Shown: positions 35,417 to 46,085 of the stretch, in pieces
Position numbering within the stretch: the stretch's first letter is position 1
Layout of the letters: each line of letters starts with the position of its first letter
Notes under the pieces: generated by a model
Told to the model about the DNA's origin: nothing
The model's input: only the letters and a program-made list of their open reading frames with translations
Databases searched by the model: none
Origin: Flavimaribacter sediminis
GTDB taxonomy: Bacteria > Pseudomonadota > Alphaproteobacteria > Rhizobiales > Rhizobiaceae
Assembly: GCF_019492055.1 (NCBI RefSeq)
Contig: NZ_JAICBX010000003.1
Coordinates: forward strand, 434,001 to 498,000
Direction of reading: 5' to 3'
Length of the DNA: 64,000 bases
Made by a program: the position numbers and the translations under genes

Positions 35417-37492
35417 ATGATTTATACGGAAGCTGTAAGAAATTTGCTGAACAGGAATTTCTGGGAGGGGTTGGTTACAAATGACATTCTGTGGTCCGAA
35501 AGATACCCATATCTCTACGGAGCATGCTCGAAAAACGCCTGTTCTTCGATAAAATTCAGCCTGGCGCTGATCGAAAACGATCTGGTGCATTTCGACGGAA
35601 GCCCCCATAACCGCAGGGCGACCAATCTGAAGGGCCTGTTACAGGCCAACGAACAAAAACTGTCCGCATTGCTGCAATCGCCGGACGTGTTTCGCTTCAA
35701 TTTCTGCCGGGATCCCTACGCCCGTCTTGTGTCCGCTTATGAAAACCGGATCCTGACTCTGGGTCTTGAGAGCTACGATCTTGTTGATAGCGCGACGAAA
35801 GAATTCAAAAAGAACCGGACCGCAATTCTGGCGCACAAGTCAGGCAGGCATCCATCGTCTGTGGATCCCGACGAGGATATCGAATTTGGAGATTTCGTCC
35901 GTTTCATTTGCGATCAGAACTATTTCGAAATGGACCGCCACTGGTATCCGCAAGCACGGTCCATGCATGTCGATGTCATCGACTACCAATTCACGGGCAG
36001 GCTCGAGAGTTTCGATCAGGACTGGCGGATCGTTCATGAAACGATAACAGGCGGGATGAGCGCCGAGCCTGCAACGCGACTGAATTCCACCCGCAAGCGA
36101 GCGGATGGACATGAGCAGATCCCGCAGGACCTGCGACGCCTGATCGCAAAAAAATACGAAGAGGATTTCGACGCGTTTCGATATCCCACGGGATTGCGCG
36201 CTACGACCACGATGCCAAAAAACAACATCGAACAAGCGACGCCTACGAAAACCTCGAATATGAGCGCCGCGCTACCGAGAGTTCTGTTTGTAATAGATGC
36301 GAGAGACGATGCCTTTCGTCTCCGCCCGACCCTGGCCAGCATCGAAAGACTGACGTCAGCGCCTCACTCGGTTGCAGCAATTGTTTCAAGAAATTATTCC
36401 TGCTTTGCGCGCTACCTGACAAACCTGGTTGACGAAGTCGCAGAGGTTGATGGCCTGGAGCCGCTGAACTGCCTGGGATCGCTCTTCAAGGAAGCGAACA
36501 CAGATCAAGACATCATTGTATTTCTAAGAGCGGGCGAAGAAGTGCCGGACCGCTTCGCCTTTCACGAAGCCTGCAATTTGCTCGCACAGCGCCCCGAAAC
36601 GAAAGTTGTCGCCGGACTGAACGCCATCATCCGCTATGACGAGTGGGAGAAACCCCAAAGCCGCAAGTGGAACAACACGGCAAGCTATTTTGTCTCGAGG
36701 CCGGATGAACCCGGCGAAATCCTGATACCCACCGATTTTCTGGAACCGCCGAAATACGGCGCTGAGAACTGGCATCAGATCTGCGAGGCGTTCTGGGGGC
36801 CGTTTGTCTGTTCCCTGCGGACATTCCGCGGGATGCGTGACGCAGGCAAAGAGTATTGTTCGATGGCGGGCCTGTGTCTCGCGATGGCGCGTCAATGGAG
36901 CCTTCGTACAAACGGCGCTGTAGCGTTCTATCCGAAATTCATTGCAATCGAGAAAGTGCATGGCGCCCGCAATGCGATCAACCGGGGCTTCCCGGCTGAA
37001 GATATCAGGCAGTATTTCGCAGACAACGACAAAGGCTCGCTCGACATATTGGGACTGGAAAGCTGGATTAAGGACGCTTCAGGCAAGCTTTCCACACGCG
37101 AATTTCAGTTCATGGACGTTGATAACCGGATCATGCATGACAAGTCGCGTGAACAAACGCTGTCCTTTGCCTTTGATTCCGAATTCGGTCCAAGAACGCC
37201 GCACTGGAGCGACTTGCGACCGAAACCGAGCAGCGCATCCATCACCCCATCTGCAAACGGCTCTGTTCTTGAAGGCCAGGCGTCACCGAATGCGAACAAG
37301 TCCCGCAGGAAGTCGGAGATACAGCCTCAAACAATTGATGATGTGCGCGACAAATACGGCATTCTGATCAATGCGAACGGGTTCGAAATCATTTCAACCC
37401 GTCGGCTGGTGAGAAATGCCGCGTTCGAGTTCATTCGAAGACCGTTCCTGAAGAAGCCGCCGCCGAACAATTCGGGACCAGACATCAACTAA
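35417..37492 (+). CDS. Sulfotransferase fused to a glycosyltransferase-like domain
   Basis: This is a 691-residue protein. The N-terminal part (about 25-250) is a carbohydrate-type sulfotransferase: the 5'-phosphosulfate loop CSKNACSSIK is at residues 37-46, and the 3'-phosphate element FNFCRDPYARLVSAYENR lies at about 94-111. These bind PAPS. A linker leads to a second domain (about 288-530; RVLFVIDARDDAFRLRPTLA) with a GT-A-like pattern but no clear DxD, so its catalysis is doubtful. The C-terminal about 100 residues are polar and low in structure. The protein probably sulfates the glycan built by the preceding transferase. It overlaps the convergent M24 gene by 8 bp. Confidence 0.7.
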   Translation: MIYTEAVRNLLNRNFWEGLVTNDILWSERYPYLYGACSKNACSSIKFSLALIENDLVHFDGSPHNRRATNLKGLLQANEQKLSALLQSPDVFRFNFCRDPYARLVSAYENRILTLGLESYDLVDSATKEFKKNRTAILAHKSGRHPSSVDPDEDIEFGDFVRFICDQNYFEMDRHWYPQARSMHVDVIDYQFTGRLESFDQDWRIVHETITGGMSAEPATRLNSTRKRADGHEQIPQDLRRLIAKKYEEDFDAFRYPTGLRATTTMPKNNIEQATPTKTSNMSAALPRVLFVIDARDDAFRLRPTLASIERLTSAPHSVAAIVSRNYSCFARYLTNLVDEVAEVDGLEPLNCLGSLFKEANTDQDIIVFLRAGEEVPDRFAFHEACNLLAQRPETKVVAGLNAIIRYDEWEKPQSRKWNNTASYFVSRPDEPGEILIPTDFLEPPKYGAENWHQICEAFWGPFVCSLRTFRGMRDAGKEYCSMAGLCLAMARQWSLRTNGAVAFYPKFIAIEKVHGARNAINRGFPAEDIRQYFADNDKGSLDILGLESWIKDASGKLSTREFQFMDVDNRIMHDKSREQTLSFAFDSEFGPRTPHWSDLRPKPSSASITPSANGSVLEGQASPNANKSRRKSEIQPQTIDDVRDKYGILINANGFEIISTRRLVRNAAFEFIRRPFLKKPPPNNSGPDIN

Positions 37493-38753
37493 GCAGACTG
37501 TCTTCGAAAGGAAAGCGCGACAGCAACTCGACGCCGGTGTCTGTGATCAGAACCTGCTGCTCAAGCTTGACGCCTTCGAAACCGCCTTCCTCGCCGATAT
37601 AGCTTTCCACGCAAAGCGTCATGCCCGGTTCGATCGCCCCGTCATAACCGGCGTCGGGAAAATCACCGCTGTGATAGAGATAGGGATACTCGCCGGTCAT
37701 CCCGCAGCCATGGGCGGAGAGATAGTAGCGGTTGGCATGGTAGCGCTCGGGGATATCCCAGGCCTGATCGGCGTAGTCGCGAAACGACAGACCGGGCTTC
37801 AGGATGCCCATATTGTAGTTCACCTGTTCATAGGCGACCTGGTAGAGCGTCTTTTGCATTTGCGTCGGTTCGCAGGGACCGGAATGAAAGGTGCGAGAAA
37901 AATCGGAATAATATCCGTGGCAACCCACGACGTCGGTATCGAGCGCGATGAGTTCGTTTTCGCCGATGATCCGGTGAGCGGCCTCCTGAAACCACGGATT
38001 TGTCCGTTGGCCGGAGTTCAGGAGACGGGTTTCGCAGTAGTCTCCGTTTTGCTCGATGACCGACTTGTGCAGGACGGACCAGAGTTCATTTTCAGTCAGG
38101 CCGGGACGTATGGCGTCGCGCATCTTTTCAACGGCGACTTCGGTGGCGCGAAGCGATGCGTTGACGCATTTCATCTCCTCGGATGATTTGATCGCCCGAG
38201 CCATTTCAACGGGCTGCTGCGCGTCCACGATAATCAAACCATGGCTTTCGAGAGCGATGGCAGATCCGGCGTTCAGCCGCTCGAGCCCAACTGTTGCGGC
38301 AGGCCCCGCCAGTTCGGTTATGAGGCTCGCCATTTCAGCGGCCCAGCGGCGCTGGCGCGCCGCTATCTCCGGGCCGGCGGCGACGAAACTGGCTGTGATC
38401 GCCGGCCGCACCTCATCAATTGTCTCGAACCCGTCGGCCAGATGCATGCAACCCGTAAATTCGAACAATATCGATCGATCCGCCGTCAGCAGCAGATAGC
38501 GAGATGGCGCATTGCGCATCGAAAAGACCTGCATGTTGCGGGTCCCGGTCGCATAGCGGATGTTTATTGGATCGGACAGGATGACGGCGTCGACTCCATA
38601 GGCGGCCATCTGTTCGCGAACGCGGCGCTGGCGATAGGCGCGGACTGTCTTCAGATCAATGCCTTCGCTTTCCGGCGCCCGGTCCAGAAGCGCGATGCCA
38701 GATAAATCGCTACGTTCAGCGTGCCAGTCGAAATTCGCCACCTTCAACCCCAA
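37485..38753 (-). CDS. M24 metallopeptidase family protein, DddP (DMSP lyase)-like
   Basis: This is a 422-residue pita-bread-fold protein. Its metal ligands D272, D274, D284, H348, E383 and E398 and tyrosine Y343 fall at a constant offset of 23 from those I recall for the DMSP lyase DddP (D295, D297, D307, H371, E406, E421, Y366). Segments such as NIRYATGTRNMQVFSMRNA and ETRLLNSGQRTNPWFQE are also close to DddP. The residue at the position of the proposed catalytic base D377 is glycine (G354, in HGCGMTGEYP). It may therefore be a DddP-related Xaa-Pro-dipeptidase-like hydrolase or a lyase for another substrate rather than a DMSP lyase. Single gene, convergent with the sulfotransferase. Confidence 0.82.
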   Translation of the reverse strand: MGLKVANFDWHAERSDLSGIALLDRAPESEGIDLKTVRAYRQRRVREQMAAYGVDAVILSDPINIRYATGTRNMQVFSMRNAPSRYLLLTADRSILFEFTGCMHLADGFETIDEVRPAITASFVAAGPEIAARQRRWAAEMASLITELAGPAATVGLERLNAGSAIALESHGLIIVDAQQPVEMARAIKSSEEMKCVNASLRATEVAVEKMRDAIRPGLTENELWSVLHKSVIEQNGDYCETRLLNSGQRTNPWFQEAAHRIIGENELIALDTDVVGCHGYYSDFSRTFHSGPCEPTQMQKTLYQVAYEQVNYNMGILKPGLSFRDYADQAWDIPERYHANRYYLSAHGCGMTGEYPYLYHSGDFPDAGYDGAIEPGMTLCVESYIGEEGGFEGVKLEQQVLITDTGVELLSRFPFEDSLLS

Positions 38754-38932
38754 TACGATCAGCCATGCAAATTGCCCAAACGCAAACTAGCAGATGACCA
38801 TCAAGGCAGAAGATTGATGAAACGACCGCAATTGTCGCAAATCGGGCTTCGAGCCTGACCGCTTTGGTCGAACGCAAGGCACAATTTAAAACTGCATCAA
38901 AAAGTCAGAATTACTCTTATAGATTGATAATT

Positions 38933-39787
38933 CTACCAGAGCGAATAGCGAAGAGAGAACCTGATCTCCTGGCTGGTGAAGCCGTCATCCGAGCTTTGCG
39001 TCCCTTTCGCACCGGCGCTGACAGCAGTCGAATCGTAACCGTACATGTCGCCGGAAGCGATGTCCGTGAAGCGATAACCCAAATCAGCCTTCAGATTGCG
39101 GGTGATGTCATACGCAATACCAGCCATGAGGGAATAGGTGAATCTCCAGGATCCCAATCCCTCATGAAACTGTGTCCCGAACGTCGCCCCTGCACAGTCC
39201 CCAATGCCGTTGATGCAGGTGTCTTTGGAAACATAGTTGTCGTAGTTTACATACGTCATGCCGACGCCTGCGCCAATATACGGCGTAAAGCCGGCGTAGG
39301 TTCCGAGATCGACGTAGCCGTTGACCATGCCGCCGCGCGCCGTGAAGTCTGCTTCGCCGGAGCGTGAGCATCCGGTGCCGTCCGGTCCGCCAGGCAGTGC
39401 GAGACATGGATAGGCGGAAACGCCGGTTCCCGAAAAATCGCCGCCAAAGGCGTTGAACATGGCCTCTGCGCGAAACCAGTCGGTAAACTGGTACCCGGCT
39501 CCAAGACCATAGGTGAAATCCGAATTGAACTCGGACGAATTGTATGGCTGATCGTAATAATCGAGCGTAAATGGGTCGAAGACCCGGTAGGATGAAGCCG
39601 ATCCGTTGAATGATACATTGTAGCCGACATCGCCCCGCAGATACCAGCCGCTGCCAATCTCGACCGGAACGGTGTTCGGGAGTTCCGGAGCGTAGAGAAT
39701 ATTGTCCAGGTCTGCTGCGCCTGCAGGCGCGGAGGCGCAAAGGATGAGCGTCACGACAAGCGCCGGTTTTCTGACTTGAAACACCAT
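38933..39787 (-). CDS. Outer-membrane beta-barrel protein (Omp25/31-like) 1
   Basis: This is a 284-residue protein. The start ATG 39787 is supported by AAGGGGG at good spacing and by the signal peptide that follows (MVFQVRKPALVVTLILC, cleavage after AGA-ADL). The mature part consists of alternating hydrophobic strands, opening WYLRGDVGYNVSFNG and ending in an aromatic residue (IRFSLRYSLW) as in porins and Omp25-like proteins. It probably forms an eight-stranded barrel in the outer membrane. Two cysteine pairs occur in loops. It has a CtrA-type box 65 bp upstream and a paralogue directly upstream on the same strand. Confidence 0.85.
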   Translation of the reverse strand: MVFQVRKPALVVTLILCASAPAGAADLDNILYAPELPNTVPVEIGSGWYLRGDVGYNVSFNGSASSYRVFDPFTLDYYDQPYNSSEFNSDFTYGLGAGYQFTDWFRAEAMFNAFGGDFSGTGVSAYPCLALPGGPDGTGCSRSGEADFTARGGMVNGYVDLGTYAGFTPYIGAGVGMTYVNYDNYVSKDTCINGIGDCAGATFGTQFHEGLGSWRFTYSLMAGIAYDITRNLKADLGYRFTDIASGDMYGYDSTAVSAGAKGTQSSDDGFTSQEIRFSLRYSLW

Positions 39788-39851
39788 GAACGATACCCCC
39801 TTGTATCGGCGTACGGAATAACTGCTTTGCCGACATCCTATCCGCGCACTG

Positions 39852-39867
39852 GTTAAGTTGCGGTTAA
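39852..39867 (-). promoter_or_regulatory. CtrA box, TTAA-N7-TTAAC
   Basis: Read on the minus strand, TTAA (39867-39864), seven bases, then TTAAC (39856-39852) matches the full alphaproteobacterial CtrA consensus. A third half-site CTTAAC lies just upstream (39881-39876). The site is 65 bp before the start of the outer-membrane barrel gene, so cell-cycle control of that gene is likely. Confidence 0.6.
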
Positions 39868-39924
39868 GCATGTTTGTTAAGGAGCTTTCTTTACCGATCA
39901 TTATCCATAACTGCGCGCGCCAGC

Positions 39925-39952
39925 AAAAACGCCGCCTGCTCGGCAGACGGCG
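39925..39952 (-). terminator. Rho-independent terminator after the second outer-membrane protein gene
   Basis: On the minus strand CGCCGTCTGC (39952-39943) pairs with GCAGGCGGCG (39939-39930, one mismatch) around CGA and is followed by TTTTT (39929-39925). It lies 32 bp beyond the stop of the gene at 39984-40832. Confidence 0.75.
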
Positions 39953-39983
39953 GTTGCTGAATCAGGGGATCGTTGCTGCTGAA

Positions 39984-40832
39984 TTACTTGTAAACGATCG
40001 GCTCGTAGGGAACGTAAGGTTCCGGAGTGCAGTCGCGGCCCGGATAGAACCTCAACCCGGCGATAGCCGAATGTATGTTGATGCCACGGTCGTAGCCAGG
40101 ACCGCCGCCGGCGGCGTATCCAAACATTTCACCGCCATCGATATGCTGGTAGCGATAGGAGACGTCGCCCACGATATCACACCGGAACTGATAGGAAACG
40201 CCAGCCGACAGCTGATAGGTGAACCGCCAGTTGCTCTGTCCCTGGTGCGGAATGAGAGGATCGCAATTGAATGGATTCCCGGTTTCGCAACTCTGATTGT
40301 TGAGATTGCCGTAGGAGACGTAGCTTCCGCCGAGGCCGGCGCCGATGAACGGGATTATGCCCGATGATCCATCGCTCCAGAAATCGAAATCCACATAGGC
40401 GCTGGCCATGATGGAATAGGCGCTCCAGCTGGAGGAGTCGGTTGACACACAATCGATCGCAACCCCGCAGGATCCGCTCGTCGAGCCACTGAAATCAGCG
40501 CTGGCGTTGTAGGAGAGGCTGAGTTCCGTCCGCAGGAACCGGTTGATCTGATAGCCCGCAGCGCCTTCGATCAGCCAGGTTTCGGACAGATCGTGTTCGT
40601 CGAAAGTGCCCCATGTGCCGGGCAATGTGTAGTCTATGCCGTCGATGATCGGCCAGGAATAACCGGCGCCCACCCGGAGATAGAAACCGTCCAGGATAAC
40701 ATTCGTCGATCCGCGAATTTCAGCGTCATAGAGGGGAACCGGCTCGACAGGCGGTTCTTCGATCTTGTCGGCGGCCCAGGTTGGTCCGGCAATGAGGGAG
40801 ACGCTTATTGCAAGACCCAAATATTTAATCAT
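39984..40832 (-). CDS. Outer-membrane beta-barrel protein (Omp25/31-like) 2
   Basis: This is a 282-residue protein. ATG 40832 follows GGAG and begins a signal peptide (MIKYLGLAISVSLIAG, cleavage after TWA-ADK). The mature barrel starts FYLRVGAGYSWP and shares the pattern WRFTYxLxAGxxY...GxMxGY with the gene downstream, so the two are paralogues, probably from a tandem duplication. It carries four cysteines in loops. A good terminator follows, so the downstream paralogue has its own promoter. A near-consensus CtrA box lies 78 bp upstream. Confidence 0.83.
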   Translation of the reverse strand: MIKYLGLAISVSLIAGPTWAADKIEEPPVEPVPLYDAEIRGSTNVILDGFYLRVGAGYSWPIIDGIDYTLPGTWGTFDEHDLSETWLIEGAAGYQINRFLRTELSLSYNASADFSGSTSGSCGVAIDCVSTDSSSWSAYSIMASAYVDFDFWSDGSSGIIPFIGAGLGGSYVSYGNLNNQSCETGNPFNCDPLIPHQGQSNWRFTYQLSAGVSYQFRCDIVGDVSYRYQHIDGGEMFGYAAGGGPGYDRGINIHSAIAGLRFYPGRDCTPEPYVPYEPIVYK

Positions 40833-41172
40833 AACATACTCCAAACGTACTATTGCGGCATTGCGCCCGCTCGCAACAGGTTCGACACGCCTGATTATCA
40901 AAGCAAAAGGTTAAAACGTCGTTAGCTATAACGGTTCACCTTATTGAATAAAAATAGCTATAAAAAACAATAGCCTGACGATTTCTTATTCGGCCAGTAA
41001 ACCCGACTTCGGGATCAAGAGATATTCTTTCTGTTTTAGTACTATTTGGTCGAAGCAATTTTTGGTTGCCGACCATGCGAGCCATGACGCGGCTTTGCCG
41101 ACCCACAACCATCAGGCAAGGCAGTCAGCGCAAAGTCCGCAAAACAGGAAAAGCAAGCCGGAAGAACGGCAA
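40833..41172. promoter_or_regulatory. AT-rich control region with near-CtrA box and TAGCTATAA direct repeats
   Basis: This 340-bp gap between glmM and the second barrel gene contains no supported gene. At 40910-40925 (minus strand) CTAA-N7-TTAAC differs from the CtrA consensus by one base. TAGCTATAA occurs twice, at 40923-40931 and 40955-40963, 32 bp apart (about three helical turns), the first copy overlapping the CtrA-like box. The part nearest glmM (41065-41172) shows nothing distinct. Confidence 0.45.
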
Positions 41173-42525
41173 CTACGCGACGGCTTTCACGCCAGCGATC
41201 GTGTCGACAAGTTCGTCGACGACCTTCTCGACGAGAACGCGATCGTCGCCTTCCGCCATAACCCTGATCAGGGGCTCGGTTCCGGACGGGCGAATGACCA
41301 GCCGGCCCGACTTGCCGAGAGTTTCGGTAGCTGCATCGATGGCGGACTTAACATGGGCGTCTTCCAGCGGCTTGCCGGCGGTGACGCGCACATTTTTCAA
41401 TATTTGCGGAACCGGATCAAAACGATGGCATATCTCGCTGACGGGTCTGTCCATGCGCTGGACGCAGGCGAGTATCTGCAGGGCCGCGACCAATCCGTCT
41501 CCGGTCGTTGCGTAGTCCGAGAGAACGATGTGACCCGACTGCTCGCCGCCGACATTGAACCCGCCTCCCCGCATCCGTTCCACGACATAGCGATCGCCGA
41601 CCTTGGTTCGCTCCAGCGACATGTCGCGTTCTTCCAGAAAACGCTCGAGACCCAGATTCGACATGACGGTGGCCACGATGCCGCCGCCTGTCAGGCGCTT
41701 GTCACGGGACCAGGATTCGGCGATGACAGCCATGAGTTGATCGCCGTCAACGACCGACCCTTTCTCGTCCACGATCAGGACGCGATCAGCGTCGCCGTCA
41801 AGAGCGATGCCGATATCGGCCCTGACTTCATGCACCTTGCGCGCCAGCGCGACCGGATGGGTCGAACCACATTCGTGATTGATGTTAAGGCCGTTCGGCT
41901 CATTGCCGATCGTAATGACTTCAGCCCCCAATTCCCACAGAACGGCGGGCGCGACCTTGTAAGCGGCGCCGTTGGCGCAATCCACCACCACCCTTAATCC
42001 GCTCAGGGACACTTTCTTGGGCATCGTCCGCTTGGCGAACTCGATATAGCGGTCGTGAACGCCGTCAATGCGTTTGGCGCGTCCGATGTTTTTCGAACTG
42101 GTCAACTGGCTTGAAATATCGGCGTCGATGAGCCGCTCGATCCGCATCTCAAGTTCGTCGGAAAGTTTGTAGCCGTCCGGCCCGAACAATTTGATCCCGT
42201 TGTCCTCGTACGGATTGTGGGACGCCGAGATCATCACGCCGATATCGGCGCGCAGTGACCGCGTCAGCATGGATACGGCGGGTGTCGGAATGGGACCAAG
42301 GAGAAAGACGTCCATGCCCGATGCGGTGAAGCCCGCGACCATGGCGTTTTCCAGCATATATCCGGAAAGTCGGGTATCTTTGCCGATGACAACGCGGTGA
42401 CGATGGTCGCCTCGACGGAATACCGCGCCAGCGGCGAGCCCGACGCGCATCGCCGTGTCCGGCGTCATTTTGCCTGAATTGGATTTTCCGCGGATACCGT
42501 CTGTTCCAAAATACTGGCGCGCCAT
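41173..42525 (-). CDS. glmM: Phosphoglucosamine mutase GlmM
   Basis: This is a 450-residue enzyme of the alpha-D-phosphohexomutase family that converts glucosamine-6-phosphate to glucosamine-1-phosphate for peptidoglycan and LPS synthesis. The active serine is S102 in [14 protein letters not shown], the metal loop is DGDADR, and the sugar-binding loop GGEQSGHI and phosphate-binding [15 protein letters not shown] are present. It starts [13 protein letters not shown] as expected. It lies 147 bp downstream of ftsH on the same strand, the standard arrangement in this order. Confidence 0.97.
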   Translation of the reverse strand: MARQYFGTDGIRGKSNSGKMTPDTAMRVGLAAGAVFRRGDHRHRVVIGKDTRLSGYMLENAMVAGFTASGMDVFLLGPIPTPAVSMLTRSLRADIGVMISASHNPYEDNGIKLFGPDGYKLSDELEMRIERLIDADISSQLTSSKNIGRAKRIDGVHDRYIEFAKRTMPKKVSLSGLRVVVDCANGAAYKVAPAVLWELGAEVITIGNEPNGLNINHECGSTHPVALARKVHEVRADIGIALDGDADRVLIVDEKGSVVDGDQLMAVIAESWSRDKRLTGGGIVATVMSNLGLERFLEERDMSLERTKVGDRYVVERMRGGGFNVGGEQSGHIVLSDYATTGDGLVAALQILACVQRMDRPVSEICHRFDPVPQILKNVRVTAGKPLEDAHVKSAIDAATETLGKSGRLVIRPSGTEPLIRVMAEGDDRVLVEKVVDELVDTIAGVKAVA

Positions 42526-42672
42526 TTGATCCCCCGACTGTAGAAGCGACCGCCGCGTTATTGCACATAACGCGGAAATACGGCCTTCATAATCTGTTAC
42601 AGTCCGTATCAGACGAATGGCCGCAAACCGGCCATCACCTTATAGTCCAAGAATTGACGGTCCGTTACCCGC

Positions 42673-44616
<1,944 letters not shown>

Positions 44617-44681
44617 TCGGTTCCCCGGAACACCGGCAAGCCCGCTGCTTCCGGGCGCCTTGACGAAATTTACGTGCCCCT

Positions 44682-44710
44682 AACATAGGTTTCTCTTGTA
44701 CCCTTGCCAA
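44682..44710 (-). promoter_or_regulatory. Sigma-70-type promoter of ftsH
   Basis: On the minus strand TTGGCA (44710-44705), 17 bp, then TATGTT (44687-44682) gives a good housekeeping promoter. Its predicted transcription start is near 44675, leaving a leader of about 60 nt before the ftsH ATG. Confidence 0.5.
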
Positions 44711-44766
44711 GACCATCATCGGGCCAAGTGGGACTACAGGTTAATAACATCCGGTAGTTGTTGGCC

Positions 44767-46062
44767 TTATATACGCAACGGCGGCGCCGAATAATCGGGC
44801 GCGCCGAACAAATTCGCGCACGTTCGGGCTATTGTCATGTCAAATTCAGGCAAAAACAGGTCGAATGGAGCAAGAATCCGCGCAATTTCGGCCGGTGGGC
44901 TCTCTCCCGCTGGATCTCCAACGACGCTGCAGGCCGGAAGCGCCGGAAGCGCCCGCGCAAGAAGGCCCTTTGGCAGCGCCGTGAAATTACCTTCCATCTC
45001 CAATTCGTCTTCTTCAACGCCACGGGGAGCCACAATCATGGTCCTGCCAGGCGACGGATTTGCGATCTCGTAGCGTCCGTCCCAGATCTGACTGTCGCCC
45101 GGTTCTAGCCGGACTGTCGGTACGTTGCGGTTTTCGCGATAGACAGAAAGCAGATCGCCATGCTTCTCTATGACGCATCTACCGGCCGTCATACGCCCCC
45201 CGGCGCTCACCAGAGCAAATTGCCCGACGCGGTCCATCAGTTCTGCGCCGGGTAAATGCTGACGCCCGCCCATGATCGCAAGAAGAAACGCCAGCGCCTG
45301 TCTCCAGGCGCGCTCGTCCCGCGGCGGAATTTCCATGCGCGCGAGCGCCGGGTGCGGCGTCGAAACGGCGCCCTCGATGACACGGGCGATCTCAAGGGCG
45401 CCCGCCGTTCTTTCCGATGCGCTCTCTTCGATTTTCGCTATGTCATCCTGGAACCGCCGCATGTCCTGTCGGATGCGCACGCGTTCGAAACGCCTGTCCT
45501 CGTTGCTTGGATCGTCGATCCAGCGCTTGCCGCAGTTTTCCAGATAACGCCGCAGGTCAGACCGGCGCACGCTCAGCAGCGGACGCAGAATCCAGAAGTC
45601 ACGCTGGTAGAGAACGCTTTGCGCCATTCCGGACAGACCGCGACCCGGATTTCTCATTCCGCGCATTTGCACGGTTTCAACCTGGTCGTCGGCGTTATGG
45701 GCGGTCGCAACGCAATTGACGCCGTGCGCCATCGCGGTCTCGCGAACAAGCCTATACCGCGCAAGCCTGGCCTCGTTCTGCAGCCCGGTCGCCGGCTTCA
45801 AGCCTTTCCACGTTGCAATGACATGGTCGACATCGAGTGCGGCGCACCAGGCCGCGACCTGACGGGCTTCCGCGTCCGAACCGTCGCGCAGGCCGTGATC
45901 GACGGTAATCGCCAGCAGACAGGCAATTTGCCGGCGATTGCGGGCCTCGACGAGAAGATTGAGAAGAGCGATGGAATCTCCGCCGCCTGATATGGCGACT
46001 GCAAGCGGCCGATCCGGACCCAGCCGGTTGACGAAGATGCGTACGGCTTCCTCTGGAGACAT
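44767..46062 (-). CDS. tilS: tRNA(Ile)-lysidine synthase TilS
   Basis: This is a 431-residue N-type ATP pyrophosphatase with the P-loop AISGGGDSIALLNLL (residues about 23-37) and HNADDQVETVQMR in the N-terminal domain. It attaches lysine to C34 of tRNA-Ile (CAU), switching its codon from AUG to AUA, and is essential in most bacteria. ATG 46062 has GGAG at 8 bp spacing. An upstream ATG at 46086 overlaps the cpoB stop (TGATG) and is an alternative adding eight residues. Confidence 0.95.
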   Translation of the reverse strand: MSPEEAVRIFVNRLGPDRPLAVAISGGGDSIALLNLLVEARNRRQIACLLAITVDHGLRDGSDAEARQVAAWCAALDVDHVIATWKGLKPATGLQNEARLARYRLVRETAMAHGVNCVATAHNADDQVETVQMRGMRNPGRGLSGMAQSVLYQRDFWILRPLLSVRRSDLRRYLENCGKRWIDDPSNEDRRFERVRIRQDMRRFQDDIAKIEESASERTAGALEIARVIEGAVSTPHPALARMEIPPRDERAWRQALAFLLAIMGGRQHLPGAELMDRVGQFALVSAGGRMTAGRCVIEKHGDLLSVYRENRNVPTVRLEPGDSQIWDGRYEIANPSPGRTMIVAPRGVEEDELEMEGNFTALPKGLLARALPALPACSVVGDPAGESPPAEIARILAPFDLFLPEFDMTIARTCANLFGAPDYSAPPLRI

Positions 46063-46085
46063 GGTCAGGTCTCCGGAGTGGAACA

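Noticed and set aside
38907-38934. AGAATTA/TAATTCT stem with TTTTT downstream on the minus strand at the end of the first barrel gene
   Set aside because: It is an AT-only stem that overlaps the stop codon with a 14-nt loop, too weak to call a terminator with confidence.
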